Positions 6,348 to 14,566 are shown, numbered from the stretch's first letter. The stretch is DNA of 19,368 bases from Candidatus Nitrosopumilus sp. (GCA_030637455.1 DAOWGL010000195.1:1-19368), one strand, 5' to 3'. The notes: generated from the letters alone by a model not told the origin. A program made the numbers and translations.

Positions 6348-7429
6348 AATATTTCACGTATTGTTTTAGCAATAAATTCAATATTTTTTTGAGTTACATT
6401 TGGATGAATCGGTAAGGATAGTACATGTGAAGCTGCCCAATCAGTAACAGGAAGTTTTGTTTTAAGTTTGTAGAATGGAGTTTTATGAACAGGTGTAGGA
6501 TAGTAAGAAGCTGCACCTATTCCTTTATCGTTTAATTTTTTTAAAAGATTGTCACGTTTATCAGATGAAATTGTATAAAGATACCAATTTACATTTTCAT
6601 TTTTTCTCTCTTTTGGTAATACAACATTAAGATTAGAAATCAATTTTGATAATAACATAGCATTATTTTTTCTAGATTTTAAAAATTTAGGGAGTTTTTT
6701 CATTTGTACAGTTGCAATTGCTGCGTTTATTTCAGGCAATCGTAAATTTAGACCCAACATTCGAGTGTCATATCCATGAACCATTCCATGATTTCTAATC
6801 ATTAGCAGTTTATCTCTAAGATTTTTATTATTAGTTACAATAAAACCTCCTTCACCAGCAGTCATTACTTTTGCAGGATACATACTGTAACATCCCATTT
6901 CAAAAAAAGTTCCAGAGTGTTTTCCTTTGTAAGTAGATCCTAAAGATTGTGCAGAATCTTCTATGATAGGAATATTATATTTTTTAGATATTTCAGAAAG
7001 TCTTTCGATAAATGCTATATTTCCATATAGATGAACTGGAATTATTGCTCTAGTTCTTTTAGTAATTTTTTTTTCTAAATCATCAGGATCTATAGTATAA
7101 TTTTCTTTTAAAATGTCAACAAAAACTGGTTTTGCTCCAGTTGCAACAACTGCATTTGCAGTTGCTACAAATGTAAATGAAGGAAGTAAAACTTCATCTC
7201 CTTTTTTAATATCTAATGCGTAAAGTGCTGCCTGTAATGCTGCAGTACCAGAATTTACTGCAACTGCATATTTTGATTTTACAAATGATGCAGCAGATTT
7301 TTCAAATGCCTGAACATGTTTTCCGCCTAAATTTGCAGCAGATGTTAGAGCTCCATTTTTAAGAATTGACGTGACTACATCTATCTCTTCTTTACCTACA
7401 ATAGGAATGTTAATTGCAATTTTCAACAA
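6344..7429 (-). CDS. DegT/DnrJ/EryC1/StrS-family PLP aminotransferase
   Basis: 361 residues, full length for this fold-type I family, which transfers an amino group to keto-sugars (or related ketones) for surface glycans and secondary metabolites. Seen: SGTAAL (60-65, cofactor phosphate), the SFTFVAT strand (84-90), IEDSAQS (156-162; Asp158 pairs with the pyridine N), and the PLP lysine K187 in YSMYPAKVMTAGEGGF. RNHGM and a C-terminal YYPTPVH complete the family pattern. The start is TTG at 7429 or 7426, with TATA-like TTTATAG near 7456-7450. It is translationally coupled to the MtrA-like gene, and no other sugar-nucleotide gene is in view, so its substrate is unknown. Divergent from the membrane-protein gene at 7509. 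Confidence 0.88.
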   Translation of the reverse strand: MLKIAINIPIVGKEEIDVVTSILKNGALTSAANLGGKHVQAFEKSAASFVKSKYAVAVNSGTAALQAALYALDIKKGDEVLLPSFTFVATANAVVATGAKPVFVDILKENYTIDPDDLEKKITKRTRAIIPVHLYGNIAFIERLSEISKKYNIPIIEDSAQSLGSTYKGKHSGTFFEMGCYSMYPAKVMTAGEGGFIVTNNKNLRDKLLMIRNHGMVHGYDTRMLGLNLRLPEINAAIATVQMKKLPKFLKSRKNNAMLLSKLISNLNVVLPKERKNENVNWYLYTISSDKRDNLLKKLNDKGIGAASYYPTPVHKTPFYKLKTKLPVTDWAASHVLSLPIHPNVTQKNIEFIAKTIREIL

Positions 7430-7476
7430 TATTCTTGTTTATAACTAGTCTATAAATCTCAGCAAAGAAACATGAA

Positions 7477-7487
7477 TTTTTATATTT
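7477..7487 (+). promoter_or_regulatory. TATA box of the four-helix membrane protein gene
   Basis: TTTTTATATTT centred 27 nt before the ATG at 7509, followed by a short G/C-containing stretch and no ribosome-binding site. This is one of the clearest leaderless promoters in the window. Confidence 0.6.
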
Positions 7488-7508
7488 CAAAATTCGGCAA
7501 ACGGCATC

Positions 7509-8084
7509 ATGAAGCCACGTCATCTTGAAAAATCAGATTCAGGCTACAAAGTCTATCTGTACATTTTCTATATTTGTGGATTCATTATGGCATCATCATT
7601 AGTTTTTGGGGTATATGTTACCATGATAGAATGGATGGAAAATGGAACATATGTTATGGGAGAAGCAATTCACAATACAACTATACCATTTGAAAATTTT
7701 GCAAGAGTAACTACTTGGATATTTTTCTCTACGATAATTGGGTGGTATTGTGTTACAAGGATTGGATGGAGAAGAACTGCAGGTGATAAAATTGTTGGTA
7801 CAAAAATGGCATTACTTCAATTAATGTTGTTAGGATTTTCAATAATTTCACTCTATGAAGTATTATACAATTTTACTGTGTTAAATGCACAAATGACTGC
7901 AGGTGTTATCAATGGAATGGTTCCAGACATTGATAGATTGGCAGTTGCTTATCCAGATCCTGATAGACCATGGAATTTAGTATTTGCAACCAAAGTATTT
8001 CTTGCATCATTTATCATTACTACTCATGGATTTTATCTTAGTGTAAAACCAAGAAAAAGTCTAGATGAATCAGAAATAGTGTAG
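7509..8084 (+). CDS. four-helix integral membrane protein, function unknown
   Basis: 191 residues with four hydrophobic segments: about 16-39 (VYLYIFYICGFIMASSLVFG), 66-84 (RVTTWIFFSTIIGWYCVTRI), 100-122 (MALLQLMLLGFSIISLYEVL) and 157-177 (LVFATKVFLASFIITTHGFY). Loops carry conserved-looking acidic and aromatic residues (EWMENGTY, PDIDRLAVAYPDPDRPW). There is no signal peptide apart from helix 1, and no cofactor motif that I recognise. It has its own strong TATA box and a tight ATG, suggesting good expression. The helix count and loop style recall accessory subunits of membrane complexes in ammonia oxidisers, but I cannot assign it to one. Downstream lies a separately promoted zinc-finger gene. 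Confidence 0.7.
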   Translation: MKPRHLEKSDSGYKVYLYIFYICGFIMASSLVFGVYVTMIEWMENGTYVMGEAIHNTTIPFENFARVTTWIFFSTIIGWYCVTRIGWRRTAGDKIVGTKMALLQLMLLGFSIISLYEVLYNFTVLNAQMTAGVINGMVPDIDRLAVAYPDPDRPWNLVFATKVFLASFIITTHGFYLSVKPRKSLDESEIV

Positions 8085-8146
8085 CTTTTTCTATACAGAA
8101 AAATTTGGTAAAAAAACTATATCAACTATGAATGACTAATTTGTAC

Positions 8147-8335
8147 ATGGGATTATTTGGTTCTAACAAAAATGAATTAAAATGTAAAAAATGCGGTACA
8201 GTTCTTCCAGATTCTGATAAATTAGAAAAACATCAAGAAAAAGCACACAATAAGAAAAAAGAAAAATGTAGAGTTTGTGGAACTGAATTTGACACTACAG
8301 ATGATCTAAGAAAACACAAGAAGAACTGTAAATAA
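8147..8335 (+). CDS. small protein with two zinc fingers (CCHH and CCHC)
   Basis: 62 residues from ATG 8147 (MGLFGSNKNE). Finger one uses C13, C16, H29 and H34; finger two C41, C44, H57 and C61. Each has the C2H2-like spacing CxxC-x12-H with a conserved leucine before the histidine (KLEKH, DLRKH). Such miniproteins in archaea probably bind nucleic acid or proteins. An upstream ATG at 8132 is in frame, but the TATA-like AACTATATC (8114-8122) would then be only 14 nt away; the ATG at 8147 is 29 nt downstream and its product starts in the usual MGLFG style. The stop is two bases from the convergent small helical gene. Confidence 0.75.
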   Translation: MGLFGSNKNELKCKKCGTVLPDSDKLEKHQEKAHNKKKEKCRVCGTEFDTTDDLRKHKKNCK

Positions 8336-8337
8336 AA

Positions 8338-8547
8338 TTATTTAGATAATCCAGATTCATATTTTGGCTGTCGTTTCAAAGCTTTTTCAATTGCTTCTAA
8401 ATTTTTAATTTCATTTTTAGAATTTAGTGATAAAGTTTGGATCATTTCTGAGCCTAATTGAACTGATTGTTCTGGTAATGTTTCAAGAAATTTTTCAAGA
8501 CCTTTTTTATAATTTGAAATTAATTCTAAACCTTCCTCAAGAGTCAT
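8338..8547 (-). CDS. small all-helical protein, function unknown
   Basis: 69 residues, no cysteine, no membrane segment. Two amphipathic helices can be read: residues 3-22 (LEEGLELISNYKKGLEKFLE) and 31-58 (QLGSEMIQTLSLNSKNEIKN followed by LEAIEKAL), ending in a basic tail. A helical hairpin that dimerises is likely. It starts at ATG 8547; a weak TATA-like GAATAGAAG lies at about 8573-8566. It is divergent from tyrS across 94 bases and convergent with the zinc-finger gene. No family is recognised. Confidence 0.6.
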   Translation of the reverse strand: MTLEEGLELISNYKKGLEKFLETLPEQSVQLGSEMIQTLSLNSKNEIKNLEAIEKALKRQPKYESGLSK

Positions 8548-8608
8548 AAACGGTATGAAAATATCTTCTATTCAAACCTTCTAAATTCAAACTGGAATTT
8601 TGAATAAC

Positions 8609-8614
8609 TTTATA
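8609..8614 (+). promoter_or_regulatory. TATA box of tyrS
   Basis: TTTATA about 30 nt before the TTG at 8642. It lies inside the longer open frame that begins at 8600, which argues that translation starts downstream of it. Confidence 0.5.
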
Positions 8615-8641
8615 CGTTTACTTCTCAAAAGTTGTTTTGAT

Positions 8642-9688
8642 TTGGATATTACAGAAAAAGTAGATTTAATTCAAAGACCACCAACTGAAGAAATAGTAAC
8701 ACAGGAAGAATTAATTGAATTGTTCAAAACTAATTCATCTCCAAACCATTACATTGGTTTAGAAATTTCGGGTTTCTTGCATCTTGGCAGTCTAATTAGT
8801 ACAGGTTTCAAAATTAATGACTTTGTAAAAGCTGGTGTAAAATGTAAGATTTTTCTGGCTGATTGGCATACTCTGATTAATGATAAACTTGGAGGGGATT
8901 GGGAAACAATTGAAAAAGTTTCAAAATATTATCAAGATGCTTTCAAGTTAGTTTGTCCAGATGCAGAAATAATTTTGGGATCTAAACTATATGAAGAAAA
9001 AACAGAATATTGGTCTGATCTTGTAAAATTTACAAAACATATGTCAATTGCAAGAACAATGAGAACTTTGACTATTATGGGTCGTTCTGAAGATGATAAA
9101 AAAATTGATGTGGCAAAATTACTTTATCCAGCAATGCAAGCAGTTGATATTCATTCTTTAGATGTAGATATTGCACATGCTGGAATGGATCAAAGGAAAA
9201 TCCACATGTTGGTTAGAGAAATATTTCCAAAAATGAAATGGAAAGTTCCTGTTGCTGTTCATCATAAATTATTACCAGGACTTTCAAAACCTGCAGATTC
9301 AAGCGATGACAAAATCGTAGGGAAAATGAGTAAATCAGATCCAAACTCAGGAGTGTTTATTCATAATTCTGATGATGAAATTAGGAAGAAAATAAGCAAA
9401 GCATGGTGTGAAGAAGCTAATATTGTAAATAATCCATTATTAGAAATTTCAAAATCTGTAATCTTTCATGAATACAATGAAATGAAAGTAGAGAGACCTG
9501 AAAAATTTGGTGGAAATGTATCGTATACCAATTACAATCAACTGGAAAAAGATTTTGCAGAAAAGAAATTACATCCAGGAGATTTGAAACAAACAGTTGG
9601 AAATTATTTAGTTAAAGTTGTTTCTCCAATTAGAGAAAAATTGAATCTCAGTGAAGAATTAAGTGAAGTAATTAAGAAAAGTTTCTAG
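8642..9688 (+). CDS. tyrS: tyrosyl-tRNA synthetase, archaeal type
   Basis: Class Ic synthetase that charges tRNA-Tyr with tyrosine. With the TTG at 8642 the product has 348 residues and begins MDITEKVDLIQRPPTEEI, matching the N-terminus of archaeal TyrRS such as the Methanocaldococcus enzyme. YIGLE (37-41) gives the tyrosine-binding Tyr; the HIGH box is HLGS (47-50); YPAMQAVDIH (162-171) and GMDQRKIHML contact tyrosine and ATP; GKMSKS (227-232) is a full KMSKS loop. PEKFGGN near the C-terminus is also typical. The frame is open back to TTG 8600, but that would add 14 residues lacking in relatives and include the TATA box. TrpRS is excluded by the tyrosine pocket residues. It overlaps cbiH tail to tail by four bases. 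Confidence 0.93.
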   Translation: MDITEKVDLIQRPPTEEIVTQEELIELFKTNSSPNHYIGLEISGFLHLGSLISTGFKINDFVKAGVKCKIFLADWHTLINDKLGGDWETIEKVSKYYQDAFKLVCPDAEIILGSKLYEEKTEYWSDLVKFTKHMSIARTMRTLTIMGRSEDDKKIDVAKLLYPAMQAVDIHSLDVDIAHAGMDQRKIHMLVREIFPKMKWKVPVAVHHKLLPGLSKPADSSDDKIVGKMSKSDPNSGVFIHNSDDEIRKKISKAWCEEANIVNNPLLEISKSVIFHEYNEMKVERPEKFGGNVSYTNYNQLEKDFAEKKLHPGDLKQTVGNYLVKVVSPIREKLNLSEELSEVIKKSF

Positions 9689-10479
9689 ACTTTAAGATCA
9701 GGATTGGTTTGTTCTTCTAAATTATATTTTGATTTGTAACCTCTTGGATTAATCATCAAATCTTTGTAAGTGTAAGTTGATGAATTTCCAATAATTACAG
9801 TACTAATCATGCCTAATTGATCTGAATGATTAGGCAAATTTTCTAAATCAGTCATTACTACAGTTTCAGATTCTCTAAATGCACCTTTGATAATTGCAAC
9901 AGGTGTAGTAGGTTTTCTATATTTTAAAAGAACTTTTCTTGTATCTTGTAATTGATGAATTCTTTTTTGACTGGCAGGATTATAAATTACAATTACAAAA
10001 TCACCTTGTGCAGCAGCTTCAACTCTTTTTGAAATAACTTCCCATGGAACTAGAAGATCACTCATACTTACAACTGCAAAATCAGTCATTAGAGGTGAAC
10101 CAATAAGTGATGCACATGAATTGAGTGCAGATACACCTGGAACAATTTCCACTTGAAGATCATCTTTTGGATTCCAACCAGATTCAGCAAGTGTTTCATA
10201 GATCAATCCTGCCATTCCATAAATTCCTGGATCACCACTTGATACAAGTGAAACAGTTTTTCCAGATTTAGCAAGATCAATACATTGATGAGCTCTTTCC
10301 ACTTCTTGTGTCATTGCATAACGATGAACAGTTTTTCCTTCAATAAGATCTTGTACTAAATTTACATAAGTTTCATATCCGACAATTGTATCACTTTCAC
10401 CAATCACTTCTTTTGCTCGAAATGTCATATGGTCATGATGGCCAGGTCCGACACCAACAATGTAGAGTTTACCAGTCAA
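9685..10479 (-). CDS. cbiH: precorrin-3B/cobalt-factor III C17-methyltransferase
   Basis: 264 residues of the CbiH/CobJ family. It uses S-adenosylmethionine to methylate C17 and drive ring contraction in cobalamin synthesis. Motifs: YIVGVGPGHHDHMT (6-19), the family's N-terminal glycine-rich strand; SSGDPGIYGMA (80-90), the SAM-binding loop; PGVSALN with the catalytic-region serine; and IYNPASQKR, characteristic of CbiH/CobJ rather than other corrin methyltransferases. Start TTG 10479; an ATAAAAAA box lies near 10505-10498 on the minus strand, and no nearby ATG exists. Whether the substrate is precorrin-3B or a cobalt factor depends on the aerobic or anaerobic route, which this window does not show. 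No other cob gene is adjacent; marine thaumarchaea are known B12 makers. Confidence 0.9.
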   Translation of the reverse strand: MTGKLYIVGVGPGHHDHMTFRAKEVIGESDTIVGYETYVNLVQDLIEGKTVHRYAMTQEVERAHQCIDLAKSGKTVSLVSSGDPGIYGMAGLIYETLAESGWNPKDDLQVEIVPGVSALNSCASLIGSPLMTDFAVVSMSDLLVPWEVISKRVEAAAQGDFVIVIYNPASQKRIHQLQDTRKVLLKYRKPTTPVAIIKGAFRESETVVMTDLENLPNHSDQLGMISTVIIGNSSTYTYKDLMINPRGYKSKYNLEEQTNPDLKV

Positions 10480-10526
10480 TTTTAAAAGAAATTTTTTATC
10501 AAGTAATTTATCCGTTTAGTGATATT

Positions 10527-11993
10527 CTATTGAAATGGATCAATGAATGGACAATTTACTATATGATCACTGTTAGTTGGTCTAGCAATACTAACTGAGA
10601 GTTTATTCTCTTCACTAAATGAGTCAATATCAGACCTTGTTTCTAGAATTTTTGCAGATTTTGCATCATTCCATTCAACCAGATAGATTCTCCACATAGG
10701 ACTGTAATTTGCATCTCCAAGTGAAGCTCCAGCAATTCCTGCTTGAAATCCTAATGGACCAGAACCAATAATTCCATTTTTGAATTGGAATAAATCTACA
10801 GCACCTGAATGAGCAATTAGATTTGCTGAACTTGGAGATGAGGCAACTCCCATTGTTTCGGCAGGTCCTGATGGTGTTGCATCAGTAACAATATAGTAAA
10901 TAGTCCTACCTTCAGGTCCCCAACCTCTATGAGCTACAAAAGTTACAGTCATTTCATCTTTATTAATTTCAGTTATTTGGCCACCACTGTAAGACATTTC
11001 ATCAGAAATTTCTTTGTCAGAACGAACTTTCATTTGTCCATCAGGCCAAATAATTTGTGGAGTATTCAATACAATTCCTGTTTCATTAAATTCAATTCTA
11101 CCACCTTCTTCAGCTGCAATTACATCTAATGCAGATTCAAACTCAATTTCTTTTTGACCAACTTTCCAAGTAACTTCAATAATAGAATTTAGTGCACTAT
11201 ATTCTGATTCTTGTGTTGGAGTGCTAGAAAACACTTCATTTTGGAATCCATATATCCCATCACCTTTCACTCCATTTTTGAAAATGTATAATTTTTGAAG
11301 TGTATTTTCTGGAACATCTGCAAGTACTGATGCAAATTCTACATTCCATTCTTGTTTATCTGAAATAGTTTTTGCATAATTTTTATCACTACCATCAGTT
11401 ATGATGTAATGAATTTGATTTCCTTCATAGATTCCTTTGTGCATTGGAATTGTAGCAGGTACATTTGTTCTTGAAAGTAAATATGATGATTCATCTTTTT
11501 CAAACTCAATTTTTTGCATTATTACTTCAGTAGGTTGTCCTCTAATCCATCCATCTACACTAACAGTAGTTGTGAATTTTTTAGAATTTGGTGAATGTAA
11601 TGCAAGAGCTGCTCCTGTAAACTCAAAAGAACCTGAATTTTTCTGTAAATCAATCAATGATAAACCATAGATTGTTTTTCCATCAACTGTCCATGTAGGT
11701 TGACCTTTTGATTCTTGGGAACTAATTTCATGTAAAACTACAATCTGTACAGGTTCACTTGAGGTAAACGTCATAGAGCCATCATAGATTGTTTCTTCAT
11801 TAGGAGATAAAATTAATGCTAGTTGGTGATTTTCATGTCCTTGACCTGGATCTTGAGATGATGTTATAGTTTCAGTAAAATGAATTTTTTTTCTAGAACC
11901 TGCATCAACAAATTGATCAGTTGATGAAGATACAAAAATAATACCAATAGAAATAATTCCAATTATTAACAAAGATTGAAGTTTATTCAACAA
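10527..11993 (-). CDS. large exported protein with internal duplication
   Basis: 488 residues. An N-terminal hydrophobic helix (LLIIGIISIGIIFVSSS, 8-24) is a signal peptide or anchor. The remainder is extracytoplasmic and beta-rich. A module occurs twice: about 185-277 and 355-441. Shared features are an H plus aromatic start (HKGIYEG / HRGWGPEG), IHYIITDG / IYYIVTDA, a FKNG segment (FKNGVKGDGIYGFQ / FKNGIIGSGPLGFQ) and an aromatic-rich end (IIEVTWK / IYLVEW). The N-terminal third is a distinct domain with HENHQLALIL and WTVDGKTIYG. Histidines and acidic residues could bind metal, possibly copper, but no recognised cupredoxin site is present. No C-terminal anchor or sorting signal. It starts at TTG 11993 or 11990, the latter 26 nt from TTTAAG. 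Widespread thaumarchaeal style; function unknown. Confidence 0.7.
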   Translation of the reverse strand: MLNKLQSLLIIGIISIGIIFVSSSTDQFVDAGSRKKIHFTETITSSQDPGQGHENHQLALILSPNEETIYDGSMTFTSSEPVQIVVLHEISSQESKGQPTWTVDGKTIYGLSLIDLQKNSGSFEFTGAALALHSPNSKKFTTTVSVDGWIRGQPTEVIMQKIEFEKDESSYLLSRTNVPATIPMHKGIYEGNQIHYIITDGSDKNYAKTISDKQEWNVEFASVLADVPENTLQKLYIFKNGVKGDGIYGFQNEVFSSTPTQESEYSALNSIIEVTWKVGQKEIEFESALDVIAAEEGGRIEFNETGIVLNTPQIIWPDGQMKVRSDKEISDEMSYSGGQITEINKDEMTVTFVAHRGWGPEGRTIYYIVTDATPSGPAETMGVASSPSSANLIAHSGAVDLFQFKNGIIGSGPLGFQAGIAGASLGDANYSPMWRIYLVEWNDAKSAKILETRSDIDSFSEENKLSVSIARPTNSDHIVNCPFIDPFQ

Positions 11994-12027
11994 ATAATCT
12001 TGAGATTATTCCCTTAAATGATTTGTC

Positions 12028-13431
12028 TTAATTGATTTTATTTAGTGCAAATTCATCATGTAAAGCTCGTACAGCTGTATTTGTATCAGAATTTTTTACA
12101 ACAAATGCAAGATTAAGCTCAGATGATCCTTGAGTAATCATAGATACGTTTACTTTATTTTTCTCAATTGCACCAAAAACTTTAGAGGCAACTCCAACAG
12201 TTCCTCTCATTCCTGAACCAATTAGTGCAATTATTGCAACATCTGTAGTAACATCTAATTTTTTGATAATTTTTCCTAATAATTCCATCTCTAATGCACT
12301 AACTGCTTTATCAAGATCTGCATTTTTTACTACAATTGTAATGCTTGATTCAGATGGATTCTGTGAGATCATCATTACGTTGATTCCAGCTTTTGCTAGT
12401 GTTGCAAATATTTTTGCCGCAGTACCTGGAGTTCCAACCATACTACCGCCTTGAACATCAATTAATCCATTATTTCGTACATTACTTACGCACTTTACGG
12501 TATTTTTTGCAGCTGAAGAAGTTGATGCAGAAACTAGAGTTCCTTCATTTTTGATATTGAAAGAACTTCTAATCTTCATTGGGATTTTCTTTGTTATTAG
12601 AGGTTCAAATGTTCGTGGGTGTATTTGCTTTGCACCAAATAGAGCCATTTCAATTGCTTCAATGTATGAAACTTCTTTGAGTAATTTTGCGTTTTTTACA
12701 ATTTTTGGATCTGCAGTCATTAAACCATCAACATCACTCATTAACCAAATTTCATCTGCTTTTATGCAGGAACCAACAATCGTTGCAGAATAATCAGATC
12801 CCCCTCTACCAAAGGTAGTGACATGACCATGTTGATCAGCACCAACAAATCCTCCAACAACTGGAATTGTTTTCTTTGAAAATAAAGCATCTACAGTCTT
12901 GGATACTCTCAATCGTGTTGTATCAATGAGTGGTTTAGATTCACCAAAATTGGAATCAGTAACAATTCCCACTTCTTTACCAGTAAGAGGAATTGATTTT
13001 ATTCCTGAATCGTTAATTGCTGATGAAACTAATTTTATCGATAACCTTTCTCCAAACGAAAATAGATAATCCATTGTTCTTGGAGTAACTTCACCTAGTA
13101 ACACCATTCCATCAATTAGGGCAACAAGTTCATTAAAATCCTCATCAAATTTTGAGAGTAATTTTTTTCTTATGTCAGATTTTTTAATTGTCTGTTTAGC
13201 TAATTGTTTATGTCTATTGGTAATTTTTGATGCAAGTTGTTCAGCTTTAGATTTATTTTCTTTTTTTATTGATTCTGAAATTTCTATTAAATCATCTGTA
13301 GTTCCACTAGTTGCAGAACATACAACGACAATTTGATTTTTCTTTGATAATTCATTAAGATTTTTAGCTATTGCTTGGATGTCTTTGGTGGCAGAAATTG
13401 ATGTTCCACCATATTTTATTACAAGTCTCAA
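12028..13431 (-). CDS. lysC: aspartate kinase with two ACT domains
   Basis: 467 residues. Phosphorylates aspartate, the first step toward threonine, methionine and, where present, lysine. The amino-acid kinase domain opens with VIKYGGTS (4-11, phosphate-binding lysine K6) and holds FGRGGSDYSA and the substrate-binding ERLS segment. Two C-terminal ACT domains follow: one with GTPGTAAKIFATLAKAGINV and one with SGMRGTVGVASKVFGAIEKN, ending ITQGSSELNLAFVV, as in feedback-inhibited aspartokinases; the effector cannot be read. No homoserine dehydrogenase domain is fused. Start TTG 13431, with the motif beginning at once and no ATG available; an AT-rich TTTAAAG box is near 13461-13455. It sits just behind pcn in the same direction but with its own promoter. 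Confidence 0.93.
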   Translation of the reverse strand: MRLVIKYGGTSISATKDIQAIAKNLNELSKKNQIVVVCSATSGTTDDLIEISESIKKENKSKAEQLASKITNRHKQLAKQTIKKSDIRKKLLSKFDEDFNELVALIDGMVLLGEVTPRTMDYLFSFGERLSIKLVSSAINDSGIKSIPLTGKEVGIVTDSNFGESKPLIDTTRLRVSKTVDALFSKKTIPVVGGFVGADQHGHVTTFGRGGSDYSATIVGSCIKADEIWLMSDVDGLMTADPKIVKNAKLLKEVSYIEAIEMALFGAKQIHPRTFEPLITKKIPMKIRSSFNIKNEGTLVSASTSSAAKNTVKCVSNVRNNGLIDVQGGSMVGTPGTAAKIFATLAKAGINVMMISQNPSESSITIVVKNADLDKAVSALEMELLGKIIKKLDVTTDVAIIALIGSGMRGTVGVASKVFGAIEKNKVNVSMITQGSSELNLAFVVKNSDTNTAVRALHDEFALNKIN

Positions 13432-13466
13432 TTCAAAATACCTGAACTTGTTAATCTTTAAATGCT

Positions 13467-14213
13467 TTAACTTTCTACGCGTGGAGCCAAGTAAAAGTGG
13501 ATTCTACCAATATTTGCTACTTTAAATTCAATTCTAAGAGGTTTTGCGCTTGAGAATTCACATGTAATTGAGCCTGCTTTGGAACCTACTGCTTTTACTA
13601 CAGGATTTAGATATTCAAGGCTGTAAGTACCAATACTGTCTTCTTTTGAAGAAATTTCTTCAATTTCTTTATCATCTTTGTCTAGTTCAATTACAACTTC
13701 ACCAGAATCACCTTTTCCTGAAAAATCTCCTTTTGAATCAGATGTATGTATTGTAAGGTAATCAGATACAACTTGAACATCGCCAAGAATTGTATCAAAC
13801 TTTGAAGAAGTCAGAACAATTTTTGAATCATATGGAATTTTTGGTAATGGTGTATCAGTTGCAGAACTTTCAATTAATCGTATCTTGTATTTTTTATTTT
13901 TTCCAACTGTTACAAGTAACATGTTTTGTTCAGAGATACTAATCTCAATGCTATCTTTTTTGTCTGCTCTTTTGATGAGTTTTGAGAATTCATCAATTCT
14001 CACACCAAATTTAATATCACTATCGCACTCATATTTTTCAAATGCAGAATTAGGCCAGGAAATATCAATTAGAGCTACATGTGATGGATCCATTCCTCTA
14101 AAAGTAATTCCTTCTGCTGTTGCAACAAAAGTTGCTTCTTCAACAAGTGTTGAAATTGCAGAAATGATAGCTTTTAGATCATCAGATCCACTTGTTTTTG
14201 CACCGAAAGTCAA
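13467..14213 (-). CDS. pcn: DNA polymerase sliding clamp (PCNA)
   Basis: 248 residues, normal PCNA length. The protein forms a trimeric ring that tethers polymerase and other replication and repair proteins to DNA. The N-terminal domain includes the family hallmark EGITFRGMDPSHVALIDISW (residues 34-53); FGVRIDEFSKLIKRADKKDS carries the basic inner-ring helix; the C-terminus ends HFYLAPRVES, close to the usual YLAPK/R tail that contacts client PIP motifs. It uses TTG at 14213; no ATG lies near the conserved N-terminus. It is placed behind rpoL and tfs in one direction, 34 bases after tfs, so co-transcription is likely though an internal promoter cannot be excluded. Confidence 0.95.
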   Translation of the reverse strand: MTFGAKTSGSDDLKAIISAISTLVEEATFVATAEGITFRGMDPSHVALIDISWPNSAFEKYECDSDIKFGVRIDEFSKLIKRADKKDSIEISISEQNMLLVTVGKNKKYKIRLIESSATDTPLPKIPYDSKIVLTSSKFDTILGDVQVVSDYLTIHTSDSKGDFSGKGDSGEVVIELDKDDKEIEEISSKEDSIGTYSLEYLNPVVKAVGSKAGSITCEFSSAKPLRIEFKVANIGRIHFYLAPRVES

Positions 14214-14247
14214 ATCAATTTTCTTGTCTTTATGTTCCAGTTAAACC

Positions 14248-14565
14248 TTATGTGTAATCACGCCAGGTGTATTTGCATTTTTGACAACGATAAAATCTTG
14301 TTGTTGGTTCATCTGCACTTCTAGTTTGGAACATCCAACCAACTGCTTCATCATGTCCACATTTTTCACAATCTATCTTGATAGTTGGATTAGATTCTTC
14401 ACCTTCATCTCCTTCAAAAGCAAGTAATGAGAAATCTGGTTCTTCTTCAGTAGCAATTTTTTTTGTTGGTTTAGCTTTTTCTCCTTCAGTATAACCACAT
14501 TTAGAACATTGAAGGCCTGAATCACTATTTTTTAACTTGACCTCACATTTGGGGCAAAACTTCAA
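14248..14565 (-). CDS. tfs: transcription factor S (RNA polymerase cleavage factor)
   Basis: 105 residues, the archaeal relative of Rpb9/TFIIS. It stimulates RNA cleavage by backtracked RNA polymerase and restores elongation. The N-terminal ribbon has C4, C7, C20 and C23; a charged linker (about 28-60) follows; the C-terminal ribbon has C66, C69, C94 and C97. The acidic hairpin RSADEPTT holds the catalytic pair D85-E86, so it should be an active cleavage factor rather than an Rpb9-like subunit. Start TTG 14565 is separated from the rpoL stop by a single base, with an AAGGTAAA-like Shine-Dalgarno stretch at the end of rpoL, as expected for an internal operon gene. Confidence 0.94.
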   Translation of the reverse strand: MKFCPKCEVKLKNSDSGLQCSKCGYTEGEKAKPTKKIATEEEPDFSLLAFEGDEGEESNPTIKIDCEKCGHDEAVGWMFQTRSADEPTTRFYRCQKCKYTWRDYT

Positions 14566-14566
14566 T

